Shown piece after piece: positions 45,115-53,138 of a stretch of 64,000 nucleotides of DNA (the first letter of the stretch is position 1; each line of letters starts with the position of its first letter). Source of the DNA: Cellulosimicrobium sp. ES-005. Its GTDB lineage: Bacteria; Actinomycetota; Actinomycetes; Actinomycetales; Cellulomonadaceae. The stretch lies in NCBI RefSeq assembly GCF_040448685.1, contig NZ_CP159290.1:1240001-1304000 (forward strand), given 5' to 3'. The notes under the pieces are model-generated. The model saw nothing but the letters and a program-made list of their open reading frames with translations, did no database searches and was not told the DNA's origin. A program made the translations under genes and the position numbers.

Positions 45115-46833
45115 ATGACTGGGCAGACCCCGCGCACGGACGCCGGACCCGACCTCAAGCCTCGTTCCCGCCAGGTCACGGACGGTCTGGAGGCGACGGC
45201 GTCGCGCGGGATGCTGCGCGCCGTCGGGATGGGCGACGAGGACTTCGCCAAGCCGCAGATCGGCATCGCGAGCTCGTGGAACGAGATCACGCCGTGCAAC
45301 CTGTCGCTCGACCGGCTGGCGCAGGGCGCGAAGGAGGGCGTGCACGCGGGCGGCGGGTACCCGCTGCAGTTCGGGACGATCTCCGTCTCCGACGGCATCT
45401 CCATGGGCCACGAGGGGATGCACTTCTCGCTCGTGAGCCGCGACATCATCGCGGACTCGGTCGAGACGGTGGTCCAGGCGGAGCGCCTCGACGGGACGGT
45501 GCTGCTCGCGGGGTGCGACAAGTCGCTGCCGGGGATGCTCATGGCGGCGGCGCGGCTGAACCTGGCGAGCGTGTTCCTCTACGCGGGCTCGATCATGCCG
45601 GGCTGGGTCAAGCTCTCCGACGGCACGGAGAAGGACGTCACACTCATCGACGCGTTCGAGGCGGTCGGCGCGTGCGCGCGCGGGCTCATGAGTCGCGAGG
45701 ACGTGGACCGCATCGAGCGGGCGATCTGCCCCGGCGAGGGCGCGTGCGGCGGCATGTACACGGCGAACACGATGGCGTCGGTCGCGGAGGCGATGGGCAT
45801 GTCGCTGCCCGGGTCGGCGGCGCCGCCGTCGGCGGACCGGCGCCGGGACGCGTTCGCGCACCGCTCGGGCGAGGCCGTCGTCAACCTGCTGCGGCTCGGC
45901 ATCACGGCGCGCGACATCATGACGAAGGAGGCGTTCGAGAACGCGATCGCCGTCGTCATGGCGTTCGGCGGCTCGACCAACGCGGTGCTGCACCTGCTGG
46001 CCATCGCGCACGAGGCGGAGGTCGACCTCACGCTCGCCGACTTCGACCGCGTCGCGAGCCGCGTGCCGCACCTCGGGGACCTCAAGCCGTTCGGGCGCTA
46101 CGTGATGAACGACGTCGACCGCATCGGCGGCGTGCCCGTTGTGATGAAGGCCCTGCTCGACGCCGGGCTGCTGCACGGCGACGCGCTCACCGTCACGGGC
46201 CGCACGGTCGCGGAGAACCTCGCCGACATCGACCCGCCGGACCCGGACGGCAAGATCCTGCGGGCGCTCGACAACCCGATCCACCACACCGGGGGCATCA
46301 CGATCCTGCACGGGTCGCTCGCGCCCGAGGGCGCCGTCGTGAAGTCCGCCGGGTTCGACGAGGACGTGTTCGAGGGGACGGCGCGCGTCTTCGAGCGCGA
46401 GCGGGCGGCGCTCGACGCCCTGGAGGACGGGACGATCACCGACGGCGACGTCGTCGTCATCCGGTACGAGGGGCCCAAGGGCGGCCCAGGCATGCGCGAG
46501 ATGCTGGCGATCACGGGCGCGATCAAGGGCGCTGGGCTCGGCAAGACGGTCCTGCTGCTCACCGACGGCCGCTTCTCCGGCGGGACGACCGGGCTGTGCG
46601 TCGGGCACGTCGCGCCCGAGGCGGTCGACGGCGGGCCCATCGCGTTCGTGCGCGACGGCGACCCGATCCGGCTCGACGTGGCGAACAAGACGCTCGACCT
46701 GCTCGTCGACGCGGACACGCTCGCCGCGCGCCGTGACGGGTGGGCGCCGCTGCCGCCGACGTTCACGCGCGGCGTGCTCGCCAAGTACGCCAAGCTCGTC
46801 CAGTCCGCGTCTCGCGGCGCGATCCTCGAGTAG
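45115..46833 (+). CDS. ilvD2: Dihydroxy-acid dehydratase paralogue, probable [2Fe-2S] type
   Basis: 572 aa, shorter than the ilvD at 42515. Cluster and active-site segments are [11 protein letters not shown] and [16 protein letters not shown], lacking the C-P-T-C-G-S-C triple of the other copy. This pattern matches plant and mycobacterial [2Fe-2S] DHADs and related sugar-acid dehydratases. [10 protein letters not shown] is conserved. It is probably leaderless. It may be a stress-tolerant DHAD or act on a different substrate. Confidence 0.92.
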   Translation: MTGQTPRTDAGPDLKPRSRQVTDGLEATASRGMLRAVGMGDEDFAKPQIGIASSWNEITPCNLSLDRLAQGAKEGVHAGGGYPLQFGTISVSDGISMGHEGMHFSLVSRDIIADSVETVVQAERLDGTVLLAGCDKSLPGMLMAAARLNLASVFLYAGSIMPGWVKLSDGTEKDVTLIDAFEAVGACARGLMSREDVDRIERAICPGEGACGGMYTANTMASVAEAMGMSLPGSAAPPSADRRRDAFAHRSGEAVVNLLRLGITARDIMTKEAFENAIAVVMAFGGSTNAVLHLLAIAHEAEVDLTLADFDRVASRVPHLGDLKPFGRYVMNDVDRIGGVPVVMKALLDAGLLHGDALTVTGRTVAENLADIDPPDPDGKILRALDNPIHHTGGITILHGSLAPEGAVVKSAGFDEDVFEGTARVFERERAALDALEDGTITDGDVVVIRYEGPKGGPGMREMLAITGAIKGAGLGKTVLLLTDGRFSGGTTGLCVGHVAPEAVDGGPIAFVRDGDPIRLDVANKTLDLLVDADTLAARRDGWAPLPPTFTRGVLAKYAKLVQSASRGAILE

Positions 46834-46865
46834 GCGCGGGCCGCGCGTGCGTCGGGCGCGGGCAC

Positions 46866-46871
46866 TAGCGT
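46866..46871 (+). promoter_or_regulatory. Possible -10 for the pterin dehydratase-VOC gene
   Basis: TAGCGT at 46866-46871, 43 bp before the ATG, in the 81-bp gap after ilvD2. Unlike the leaderless genes, this one has a ribosome binding site, GGAGGA at 46904-46909. Confidence 0.4.
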
Positions 46872-46914
46872 GGTGTCGCACCTCGACGCAGCGACGCCCA
46901 CCCGGAGGACGGCC

Positions 46915-47589
46915 ATGACCCAGACGGCGGACGACCGCATCACCGCGCGCCAGTTCCACGACAGCGACGGCGTCGAGGACTGGCGGTACATCCTCGGGAC
47001 GGTGCAGACGCTGTTCCGCACCGGGTCGTTCACCGCGGGGGTGGAGCTGGTCGACGCGATCGGCGAGCTCGCCGAGGCGGCGAACCACCACCCCGACGTC
47101 GACCTGCGCTACGGGACCGTGACGGTCCGGCTGTCCTCGCACGACGTCGGCGGCGTCAGCACGCGCGACGTGGCGCTCGCGCGGCAGGTCTCGGCCGCGG
47201 CGCGCGAGCTCGACCTCGTCGCGGACCCGACGGCGGTGCAGGACCTCGAGATCGCGATCGACACCCTGGTCGGCTCGGCGGTCCAGCCGTTCTGGCGCGC
47301 GGTCCTGGGGTTCGACGAGGGCTCCCCGGAGCTGCCCGCGCCCGACCTCCACGACCCGACGGCCCACGCTCCCGCGTTCTGGTTCCAGCAGATGGACGCG
47401 CCGCGCGAGCAGCGCAACCGCATCCACGTGGACGTGACCGTGCCGCACGACGTCGCCGAGGCGCGCGTGACGGCTGCCATCGCGGCGGGCGGTCACCTCG
47501 TGTCCGACCGTCGCGCGCCCGCGTTCTGGGTCCTCGCCGACGCCGAGGGCAACGAGGCGTGCGTCTGCACGTGGCAGGCGCGCGACTGA
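46915..47589 (+). CDS. 4a-hydroxytetrahydrobiopterin dehydratase fused to a VOC domain
   Basis: 224 aa. Residues about 10-100 are a pterin-4a-carbinolamine dehydratase domain with N-H-H-P-D-V-D-L-R-Y (His 58 and 59) and S-H-D-V-G-G-V-S-T-R-D (His 76). Residues about 110-224 are a glyoxalase/VOC-like domain (F-W-R-A-V-L-G-F and I-H-V-D-V-T-V-P near the middle, W-V-L-A-D-A-E-G-N-E-A near the end). The first domain recycles the oxidised pterin cofactor of aromatic amino acid hydroxylases; the role of the second is unknown. Confidence 0.88.
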   Translation: MTQTADDRITARQFHDSDGVEDWRYILGTVQTLFRTGSFTAGVELVDAIGELAEAANHHPDVDLRYGTVTVRLSSHDVGGVSTRDVALARQVSAAARELDLVADPTAVQDLEIAIDTLVGSAVQPFWRAVLGFDEGSPELPAPDLHDPTAHAPAFWFQQMDAPREQRNRIHVDVTVPHDVAEARVTAAIAAGGHLVSDRRAPAFWVLADAEGNEACVCTWQARD

Positions 47590-47660
47590 CCGTCCGCCTG
47601 TGCCGCCGCACCTGTGAGACGCCCACGATCGGCGCCGGGCGCGCCTGAGACCCTGGTCCC

Positions 47661-48476
47661 ATGAGAACCGGTCCCGTGAGCTCCCCGCGTCGTCCGAGGC
47701 CCGCCCCCGTCGTGCCGCTCCTCGTCGCCGCGGCCTGCGTCGTCGTGCTCGGCGCGTGCTCGACCGGCGCCGAGCCGGGTCCGCGACCGACGACGTCGGC
47801 CGCGACCCCGACCCCGTCGGCGGAGCCCGACGACGCGACGGCCGCGACCGACGAGCCGACGGATGCGACCGACGACGCGGACGACCCGCTCGCGGACCGG
47901 CCGTCGGAGCCGCCCGCGCAGGCGGTCGACGCCGGCACGGTCGCTGCCGGTGCGCCCGCCGTCGTGAGCGGTACGGGGAGCGCCGAGGTGACGTTCCTGC
48001 GCGACGGCGAGTTCGCCGTCGTCGTGCACCTCGACTGCGGCGACTGCGCCGGGACGCGCGTGTTCATGGCGCCCACGGACGTCACCCCGTACCCCGGCGC
48101 CCTGGGCGAGGCGACCGGCTCCTACCTCATGGACGTGTTCGAGGACTCCGCGCCGCAGCAGTCGATCTGGCTCGAGACGCCGGGGGACTGGTCCGTGCGG
48201 CTCGAGAGCTGGAACGACCTGCCGCCCGTGACGGGAGCGCAGTCGGGCACCGGCTCGACCGTCCTGCGGCTGGACGGCACCGCGACGAGCGCCGAGGTCG
48301 CGTGGACGCCCGCCGGCCCGGAGGACTCGTTCCAGGGCCGGTACTTCGGCGTCACGCGCGAGGCGTCGCGCGTGTTCGGCGACACCGAGGCGTTCACCGA
48401 GACGTTCGACCTGGCGCTGCCCGGCGTCCTGGCCGTGAAGACCGCGGGCACGTGGAGCGTGACGCCCCCGGGCTGA
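47661..48476 (+). CDS. Putative lipoprotein, secreted domain of unknown function
   Basis: 271 aa. Arg/Pro-rich N-terminus, hydrophobic segment and lipobox V-L-G-A-C (Cys about 33). Then about 55 residues of Asp/Thr/Pro linker and a beta-rich domain with a C-x-x-C pair in H-L-D-C-G-D-C-A-G-T. The domain (S-I-W-L-E-T-P-G-D-W-S-V) looks like a small sandwich fold. No family recognised. Upstream signals are weak. Confidence 0.75.
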   Translation: MRTGPVSSPRRPRPAPVVPLLVAAACVVVLGACSTGAEPGPRPTTSAATPTPSAEPDDATAATDEPTDATDDADDPLADRPSEPPAQAVDAGTVAAGAPAVVSGTGSAEVTFLRDGEFAVVVHLDCGDCAGTRVFMAPTDVTPYPGALGEATGSYLMDVFEDSAPQQSIWLETPGDWSVRLESWNDLPPVTGAQSGTGSTVLRLDGTATSAEVAWTPAGPEDSFQGRYFGVTREASRVFGDTEAFTETFDLALPGVLAVKTAGTWSVTPPG

Positions 48477-48512
48477 CGCCCGACGCCGCGTGGCGCCGCT
48501 CGCCTCGCCGCG

Positions 48513-49832
48513 TCACGCGCGCGCGACGACGAGCTCGTCGTACCCCGGCACGAGCACCCGCCGCTTGGCGCGGCGGGACACCACGCGCAGGGGCGCGCCG
48601 TCGTCGAACAGGGCGTGCAGCAGTGCGGCGATCTCGGCGCGCGCCAGCGCGGCGCCGAGGCACAGGTGGCGCCCGGCACCGAACCAGAGCTGGCGCGTCT
48701 CGCGCACGTACGGCCGGTCGGCGCGGAAGGGGCCTGCGGCGACGTTCGCGGCCCACGTGAGGATCATGACGCGCTCGCCGGCGCGCAGCGTGCGCCCCGC
48801 GACCTCGACGTCCGCGGAGACGCCGCGACCGATGACCGACGCCGGGCTGGTCACGCGCAGACCCTCGCGCACGGCGTTCTCCACGGCGTCGGGCTCGCCC
48901 GCTGCGCGCTCGACGGGGTGCGCGCGCTCGTCGGCCATGAGCCGCAGCAGGCGGTGCTGCTCGCCCGTGTCGATCAGGAGCGCCGTGGTACGGGCCATCG
49001 CGGACGCCGACGTCTCCGTGCCCGCGACCATGAGCAGGCTCGCGAGCCCCGTGGTCTCCTCCAGCCCCAGACCGAGCTCGCGGCACCGGCCGAGCAGGCG
49101 GTCGGCGGGGGCGTGGCGCCAGCCGTCGGGCACGCCCCGGGTCAGCTCGGCGACGATCGCCTGCGCCGCGCTGACCTGCTCCGGCGACAGGTAGGTCGAG
49201 CCGGCGCTGCCGAGCGCGATCGACGCGAGGCGCTCGCCCGTCGCGAAGGCCGCGAGCGCGTCGTCGTCTCCGGGGACGACGGCGGACCCGTCGTCGGGGG
49301 CGTCCGCGCCGCCGAGCGTCGGCATGCCGAGCAGGGAGATCATCATCCGCCCCACGAGCACGCGGGCCAGCCGGCCGACGTCGACCGTCCCGCCCGCCGC
49401 GAGGGCGCGGCGCGCGTCGTCGAGCGCGACACCCCACGCGCCGTCGACGAGCGCCGCGGCGCTCGCCTCGGTGAACAGCTCGCGCGAGCGCGTGCGCAGG
49501 TCGTGGTGGCCCGGGCCGTCGAACAGGTCGAGCACCCAGTCGCCGAGGATCTGCGCCCACAGGTGCCCGACCCCGCCCTCGCCGACGATCGTGAAGTGCC
49601 GGTGGTCGGTGAGGATGCGGCGCCCGACCGTCGGGTCGGCGGTCACCCAGCCGAGCCCCGGGACCTTGCGCAGGCCGCCGCCCGCGCGCGCTCCGGCGAG
49701 CGCCCCGCCCGCGAGCAGGACGCCGGCCATCGCGGGCCGCGCGGCGGCCAGCACCTGCAGCTCGCGCCGGGTCGTGGGCAGGGCGCGGCGTCGCTCGCGG
49801 GTGGTCACCGGCGCGGTCGTGGTCGCAGTCAC
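48513..49832 (-). CDS. Cytochrome P450, divergent from the OleA/OleC-like operon
   Basis: 439 aa. I-helix oxygen-binding motif A-G-T-E-T, then the E-x-x-R helix (E-N-A-V-R-E-G-L-R) and the haem-binding loop F-G-A-G-R-H-L-C-L-G with Cys 391. The size and soluble N-terminus fit bacterial class I P450s that need ferredoxin. The start GTG 49832 is 6 nt after a CACACT hexamer and has no Shine-Dalgarno. It faces away from the five-gene operon at 49961-55926 and may act on its product. Confidence 0.93.
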   Translation of the reverse strand: MTATTTAPVTTRERRRALPTTRRELQVLAAARPAMAGVLLAGGALAGARAGGGLRKVPGLGWVTADPTVGRRILTDHRHFTIVGEGGVGHLWAQILGDWVLDLFDGPGHHDLRTRSRELFTEASAAALVDGAWGVALDDARRALAAGGTVDVGRLARVLVGRMMISLLGMPTLGGADAPDDGSAVVPGDDDALAAFATGERLASIALGSAGSTYLSPEQVSAAQAIVAELTRGVPDGWRHAPADRLLGRCRELGLGLEETTGLASLLMVAGTETSASAMARTTALLIDTGEQHRLLRLMADERAHPVERAAGEPDAVENAVREGLRVTSPASVIGRGVSADVEVAGRTLRAGERVMILTWAANVAAGPFRADRPYVRETRQLWFGAGRHLCLGAALARAEIAALLHALFDDGAPLRVVSRRAKRRVLVPGYDELVVARA

Positions 49833-49947
49833 CGGGTCAGTGTGGCGCACGCGCGGCGGCTCCGGGCGGGCACGCCGCGATCTGGGGATGGGCAGTTCAC
49901 CCCATCGGATCCTGTGGACGACCACCGTCGGAGCGGGTCTGCTTGGC

Positions 49948-49953
49948 TACTGT
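49948..49953 (+). promoter_or_regulatory. -10 element of a probable leaderless promoter for the ole-like operon
   Basis: TACTGT at 49948-49953 ends 7 nt before the GTG at 49961. No clear -35 is seen. Confidence 0.45.
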
Positions 49954-49960
49954 GTCGCGC

Positions 49961-51052
49961 GTGCCAGTGAACCCCGCCGGGACGGCGTCCCGCCCGCCCC
50001 TCGCACCCCCGACGGCGGTGCTCGCCGCGGTCGGGGTGCACCTGCCCGAGCGCACGGTCGACGTGCGCGAGGCGGAGCGCGCCCTCGCGGCGCGCAACCC
50101 GGGCGCGGCGCCGCGCGTGCCGATGGTTGCGCGCCTCACGGGCGTGCGGCGTGTGCACGTGCTCCCGGACGACTGGGACGCGTCCGACCTCGCGGTCGCG
50201 GCCGCGGAGAAGCTGCTCGCGACCGAGGGGCTGGCGACCGACGACGTCGACCTGCTGCTCTTCGCCTCGGCGAGCCAGGACATGGTCGAGCCCGCGACGA
50301 GCCACATCGTCGCGGCGAAGCTCGGCGTCCGCGCGCCGGTGATGGACGTCAAGAACGCGTGCAACTCGGTGCTCAACGCGATCGAGGTCGCGGAGGCGCT
50401 CATCGGCACCGGGCGCTACGCGACGGTCCTGATCGCGTCGGGCGAGGCGCCGTCGCGCGCGGTGCGCTGGGACGTCCCGGACCGCGCGACGTACCTGCTC
50501 TCCGCGCCGGGCTACACGATGTCCGACGCCGGCGCGGCCGTCCTCGTGCGCCGCGCGACCCCGGCGGAGGCCGACGCGCGTGACGCCGCCGGGGCGCCCG
50601 CACCGCGCGGCATCCTCGCGAGCGCGTTCGGCGCGGAGTCGACGCACTGGGACGTCGGCATGCTCCCGGGCGGCGGCACCGCGCACCCGCGCGACCTCGA
50701 GCGGACCTACTTCGAGATTGACGGGTCGCGCCTGCGTGACGCGTTCCTCGCGCTGGGCCCGGGCGTCGTCCTCGACGCGTTGGGTCGCGCGGGCCTCGGG
50801 TGGGACGACGTCGCGCTCGTCGCGGTCCACCAGGTCGCCGTCGCGTACCTCGACGACGTGCACGCCGCGCTCGGCCTCCCGACGGGCCGCACGCTCGTCA
50901 CCGTCGCCGACCACGGCAACGTCGCCTCCGCGACGCTCCCGCTGCAGCTGGCCACGGCGCTGGAGACCGGCCGGGTCGGGCCGGGGGACGTCGTCGTGCT
51001 GGTCGGGCTCGCCGGCGGCATCAGCATCGGCGCGACGGTGGTGCGGCTGTGA
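49961..51052 (+). CDS. Ketoacyl-ACP synthase III / OleA-like thiolase
   Basis: 363 aa. Thiolase-fold condensing enzyme with a complete Cys-His-Asn triad: Cys 134 in K-N-A-C-N-S-V-L-N, His 290 in V-A-V-H-Q-V-A and Asn 320 in D-H-G-N-V-A-S-A. FabH-like enzymes start fatty acid synthesis; OleA condenses two acyl-CoAs to a beta-keto acid. Its operon partners here (AMP ligase and short-chain epimerase/reductase) fit the OleA role better. Start is uncertain: GTG 49961 is chosen from the nearby -10; TTG 49943 has GGAG upstream. It overlaps the next gene by 4 nt. Confidence 0.88.
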   Translation: MPVNPAGTASRPPLAPPTAVLAAVGVHLPERTVDVREAERALAARNPGAAPRVPMVARLTGVRRVHVLPDDWDASDLAVAAAEKLLATEGLATDDVDLLLFASASQDMVEPATSHIVAAKLGVRAPVMDVKNACNSVLNAIEVAEALIGTGRYATVLIASGEAPSRAVRWDVPDRATYLLSAPGYTMSDAGAAVLVRRATPAEADARDAAGAPAPRGILASAFGAESTHWDVGMLPGGGTAHPRDLERTYFEIDGSRLRDAFLALGPGVVLDALGRAGLGWDDVALVAVHQVAVAYLDDVHAALGLPTGRTLVTVADHGNVASATLPLQLATALETGRVGPGDVVVLVGLAGGISIGATVVRL

Positions 51053-51840
51053 CCGCGCGCCGGTTCACGCGGCACGTCGCGAGCCCGCAGCGGCTCGCGG
51101 TCGTCGTGCCCGCGCGCGACGAGGCGCACGGGATCGTCGCGACGCTCGAGGCGCTGCGCGACCAGCAGGACACCGACTTCGACCTCGTCGTCGTCGACAA
51201 CGGGTCGTCGGACGGGACGGGCGACCTCGTCCGCGCGACCGCCGCGGCGTGGGGCATGACGCGCTGGCGCGTGGTCGACGAGCCGCAGAAGGGCACGGGC
51301 GCCGCGGCCGACACGGGGATGCGCGCGGCGATCGGGCAGGGGGCGACGCACCTCGCCCGCACGGACGCCGACTGCCTCCCGCTGCCGGACTGGACCCGGC
51401 GCGTGCGGGCGGCGTTCGCGAGCGGGCACGACCTCGTCGCGGGCCGGCTCGTGGCGCGGACGGACGACCGGCCGGTCTCGCGCGTCCAGCAGGGGGTGCT
51501 GTCGGCGGCGGTGAGCGTCGCGAGCACGTTCGGGCGCTTCCGGCCCGGCAACCAGGACCCGTCCTACCTCGGCCCGTACGTCATGGCGCCGGGCTGCAAC
51601 ATGGCGATCACCGCAGAGCTCTACGAGGCCGCGGGCGGGTTCCCGCGCACCGCGATCGAGGACGTCCACGAGGACCGGGCGCTCGTCAACGCGGTGCGGC
51701 GCCTGACCCGGAGGTACGGCGCGCACCGCGAGGTCGTCGTGCTCGCGTCGGCGCGCCGCGCGCACGCGTGGGGCCTCGTGCGGACGCTCGGCTGGTACGC
51801 CGACCACCGGTACCGGCCCGAGGTGGTGGACATCCGGTGA
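51049..51840 (+). CDS. Glycosyltransferase family 2
   Basis: 263 aa GT-A fold. V-V-V-P-A-R-D-E-A-H, V-V-D-N-G-S-S-D-G-T and the metal-binding D-A-D-C (in R-T-D-A-D-C-L-P) are visible; A-I-E-D-V-H-E-D carries the base. No transmembrane helices. It transfers a sugar from a nucleotide-sugar to an unknown acceptor. The GTG overlaps the KAS stop by 4 nt and the gene overlaps the P450 by 4 nt, so it is an integral member of the operon. It could glycosylate the lipid product or a hydroxylated intermediate. Confidence 0.9.
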   Translation: MTARRFTRHVASPQRLAVVVPARDEAHGIVATLEALRDQQDTDFDLVVVDNGSSDGTGDLVRATAAAWGMTRWRVVDEPQKGTGAAADTGMRAAIGQGATHLARTDADCLPLPDWTRRVRAAFASGHDLVAGRLVARTDDRPVSRVQQGVLSAAVSVASTFGRFRPGNQDPSYLGPYVMAPGCNMAITAELYEAAGGFPRTAIEDVHEDRALVNAVRRLTRRYGAHREVVVLASARRAHAWGLVRTLGWYADHRYRPEVVDIR

Positions 51841-53138
51841 CGGGGACGACGGCGGTCGCGCCGGCCCCGGTCGGGCTCGCCGCGGCGATGCGCTGGGAGG
51901 AGCGCGTCCAGCGCGGTGCGCACCCGCTCGTCTACCCGGCGATCCGGGCGCTGCGCCACCGCGGCCCGGTCGTGCGCGTCCCCGGCATCGGGGTGGTCGT
52001 GTCCGACGCCGCGACCGCGCGGGCCGTGCTGCTCGACACCGAGCGATTCACCAAGGTGGGCCCGGGGTCGCCGTCGGACCTGTGGACGCCCGTGCTCGGG
52101 CCGTCCGTGCTGCTCAACATGGAGGGCGCCGACCACGCGCGCCTGCGCCGCGCGCTCTCCGGGCTCTTCACCCCGCGGGCGGTGCGGGACCTCGTGGCGG
52201 TCAGCGTCCCGGACGTCCTCGCGGGGCTCGCGCCGCGCCTGCTGGCGGGCGCGCGCGTCGACCTCGTCGCGGAGACCGCGGCCATGGCGGGCACCGTCAT
52301 CTGCGCCATGACCGGGCTGCCGCCCACCGATGTCGCCGTGCGCGAGGCGATGACGGCCGCGCAGTCCGTGGTCGGCCTGGTGCGGCTGCACCGACGCAGC
52401 CTCACGCCCGCGCAGGTGCGGCACGCGCGCGCCGTCCTCGCCCGGCTCTCGGCTCCCGCGCGGGACGCGTACCGGGACGGCGACCCCGCGACCGTGCCGG
52501 GGCGCATGCGCGAGCTCGGACTCTCGGAGGACGAGGCGATGGGCGCGGTCGGCGCGTTCGTCCTCACCGGGACGGAGACGATCCAGTCGTTCGTGCCGCG
52601 CCTCGTCGCGCTCACGGCGGACACGGGCTGGCTCGACCGGCTCCTGGCCGCGCCGCCCGGTCCCGAGGGCGCGGCGCTGCGCGGGCGCGTCGTGGAGGAG
52701 GCGCTGCGCGTCACGGCGCCCACGCCCGCGATGCTGCGGTCGGTGCGCGCCGACGCGACCGTGGGCGACGTCCGCGTCCGCGCGGGGGACCGGGTCGTGA
52801 TCGCGACGATCTCCTGCTGCAAGGACGCAGGCCCCTTCGACCCCGACGCACCCGTCGACCCGGCCGTGCGGCACCTGTGGTTCGGTGCCGGCCCGCACTT
52901 CTGCCTCGGCATGCCGCTCGCCATGGCCCAGGTCGACGCGGTGCTGGACGCCCTGCGCCCCGTCGCCGCGGCGGGGCGGAGCGTCGAGGTCACCGACCGT
53001 GCCGTCGCGCGCGGGGTGCTCATCCCCGCGTACCGATCGCTCGGGGTGCGTGCGGCCGGCGGCCGGGTGGGCGCGCCGGAAGGGTCCGCGCGCCCGGGCG
53101 CCGGGTCGGCCGTGGCGTCGGCAGGGGAGGCGGCGTGA
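51837..53138 (+). CDS. Cytochrome P450 in the ole-like operon
   Basis: 433 aa. I-helix motif L-T-G-T-E-T, E-E-A-L-R in the K helix, and haem loop F-G-A-G-P-H-F-C-L-G with Cys 356. The tail after about residue 410 is Gly/Ala-rich and probably disordered. Soluble class I type. Start GTG overlaps the glycosyltransferase stop, and its stop overlaps the AMP ligase start. It likely oxidises the fatty product; which position is unknown. Confidence 0.93.
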   Translation: MTGTTAVAPAPVGLAAAMRWEERVQRGAHPLVYPAIRALRHRGPVVRVPGIGVVVSDAATARAVLLDTERFTKVGPGSPSDLWTPVLGPSVLLNMEGADHARLRRALSGLFTPRAVRDLVAVSVPDVLAGLAPRLLAGARVDLVAETAAMAGTVICAMTGLPPTDVAVREAMTAAQSVVGLVRLHRRSLTPAQVRHARAVLARLSAPARDAYRDGDPATVPGRMRELGLSEDEAMGAVGAFVLTGTETIQSFVPRLVALTADTGWLDRLLAAPPGPEGAALRGRVVEEALRVTAPTPAMLRSVRADATVGDVRVRAGDRVVIATISCCKDAGPFDPDAPVDPAVRHLWFGAGPHFCLGMPLAMAQVDAVLDALRPVAAAGRSVEVTDRAVARGVLIPAYRSLGVRAAGGRVGAPEGSARPGAGSAVASAGEAA

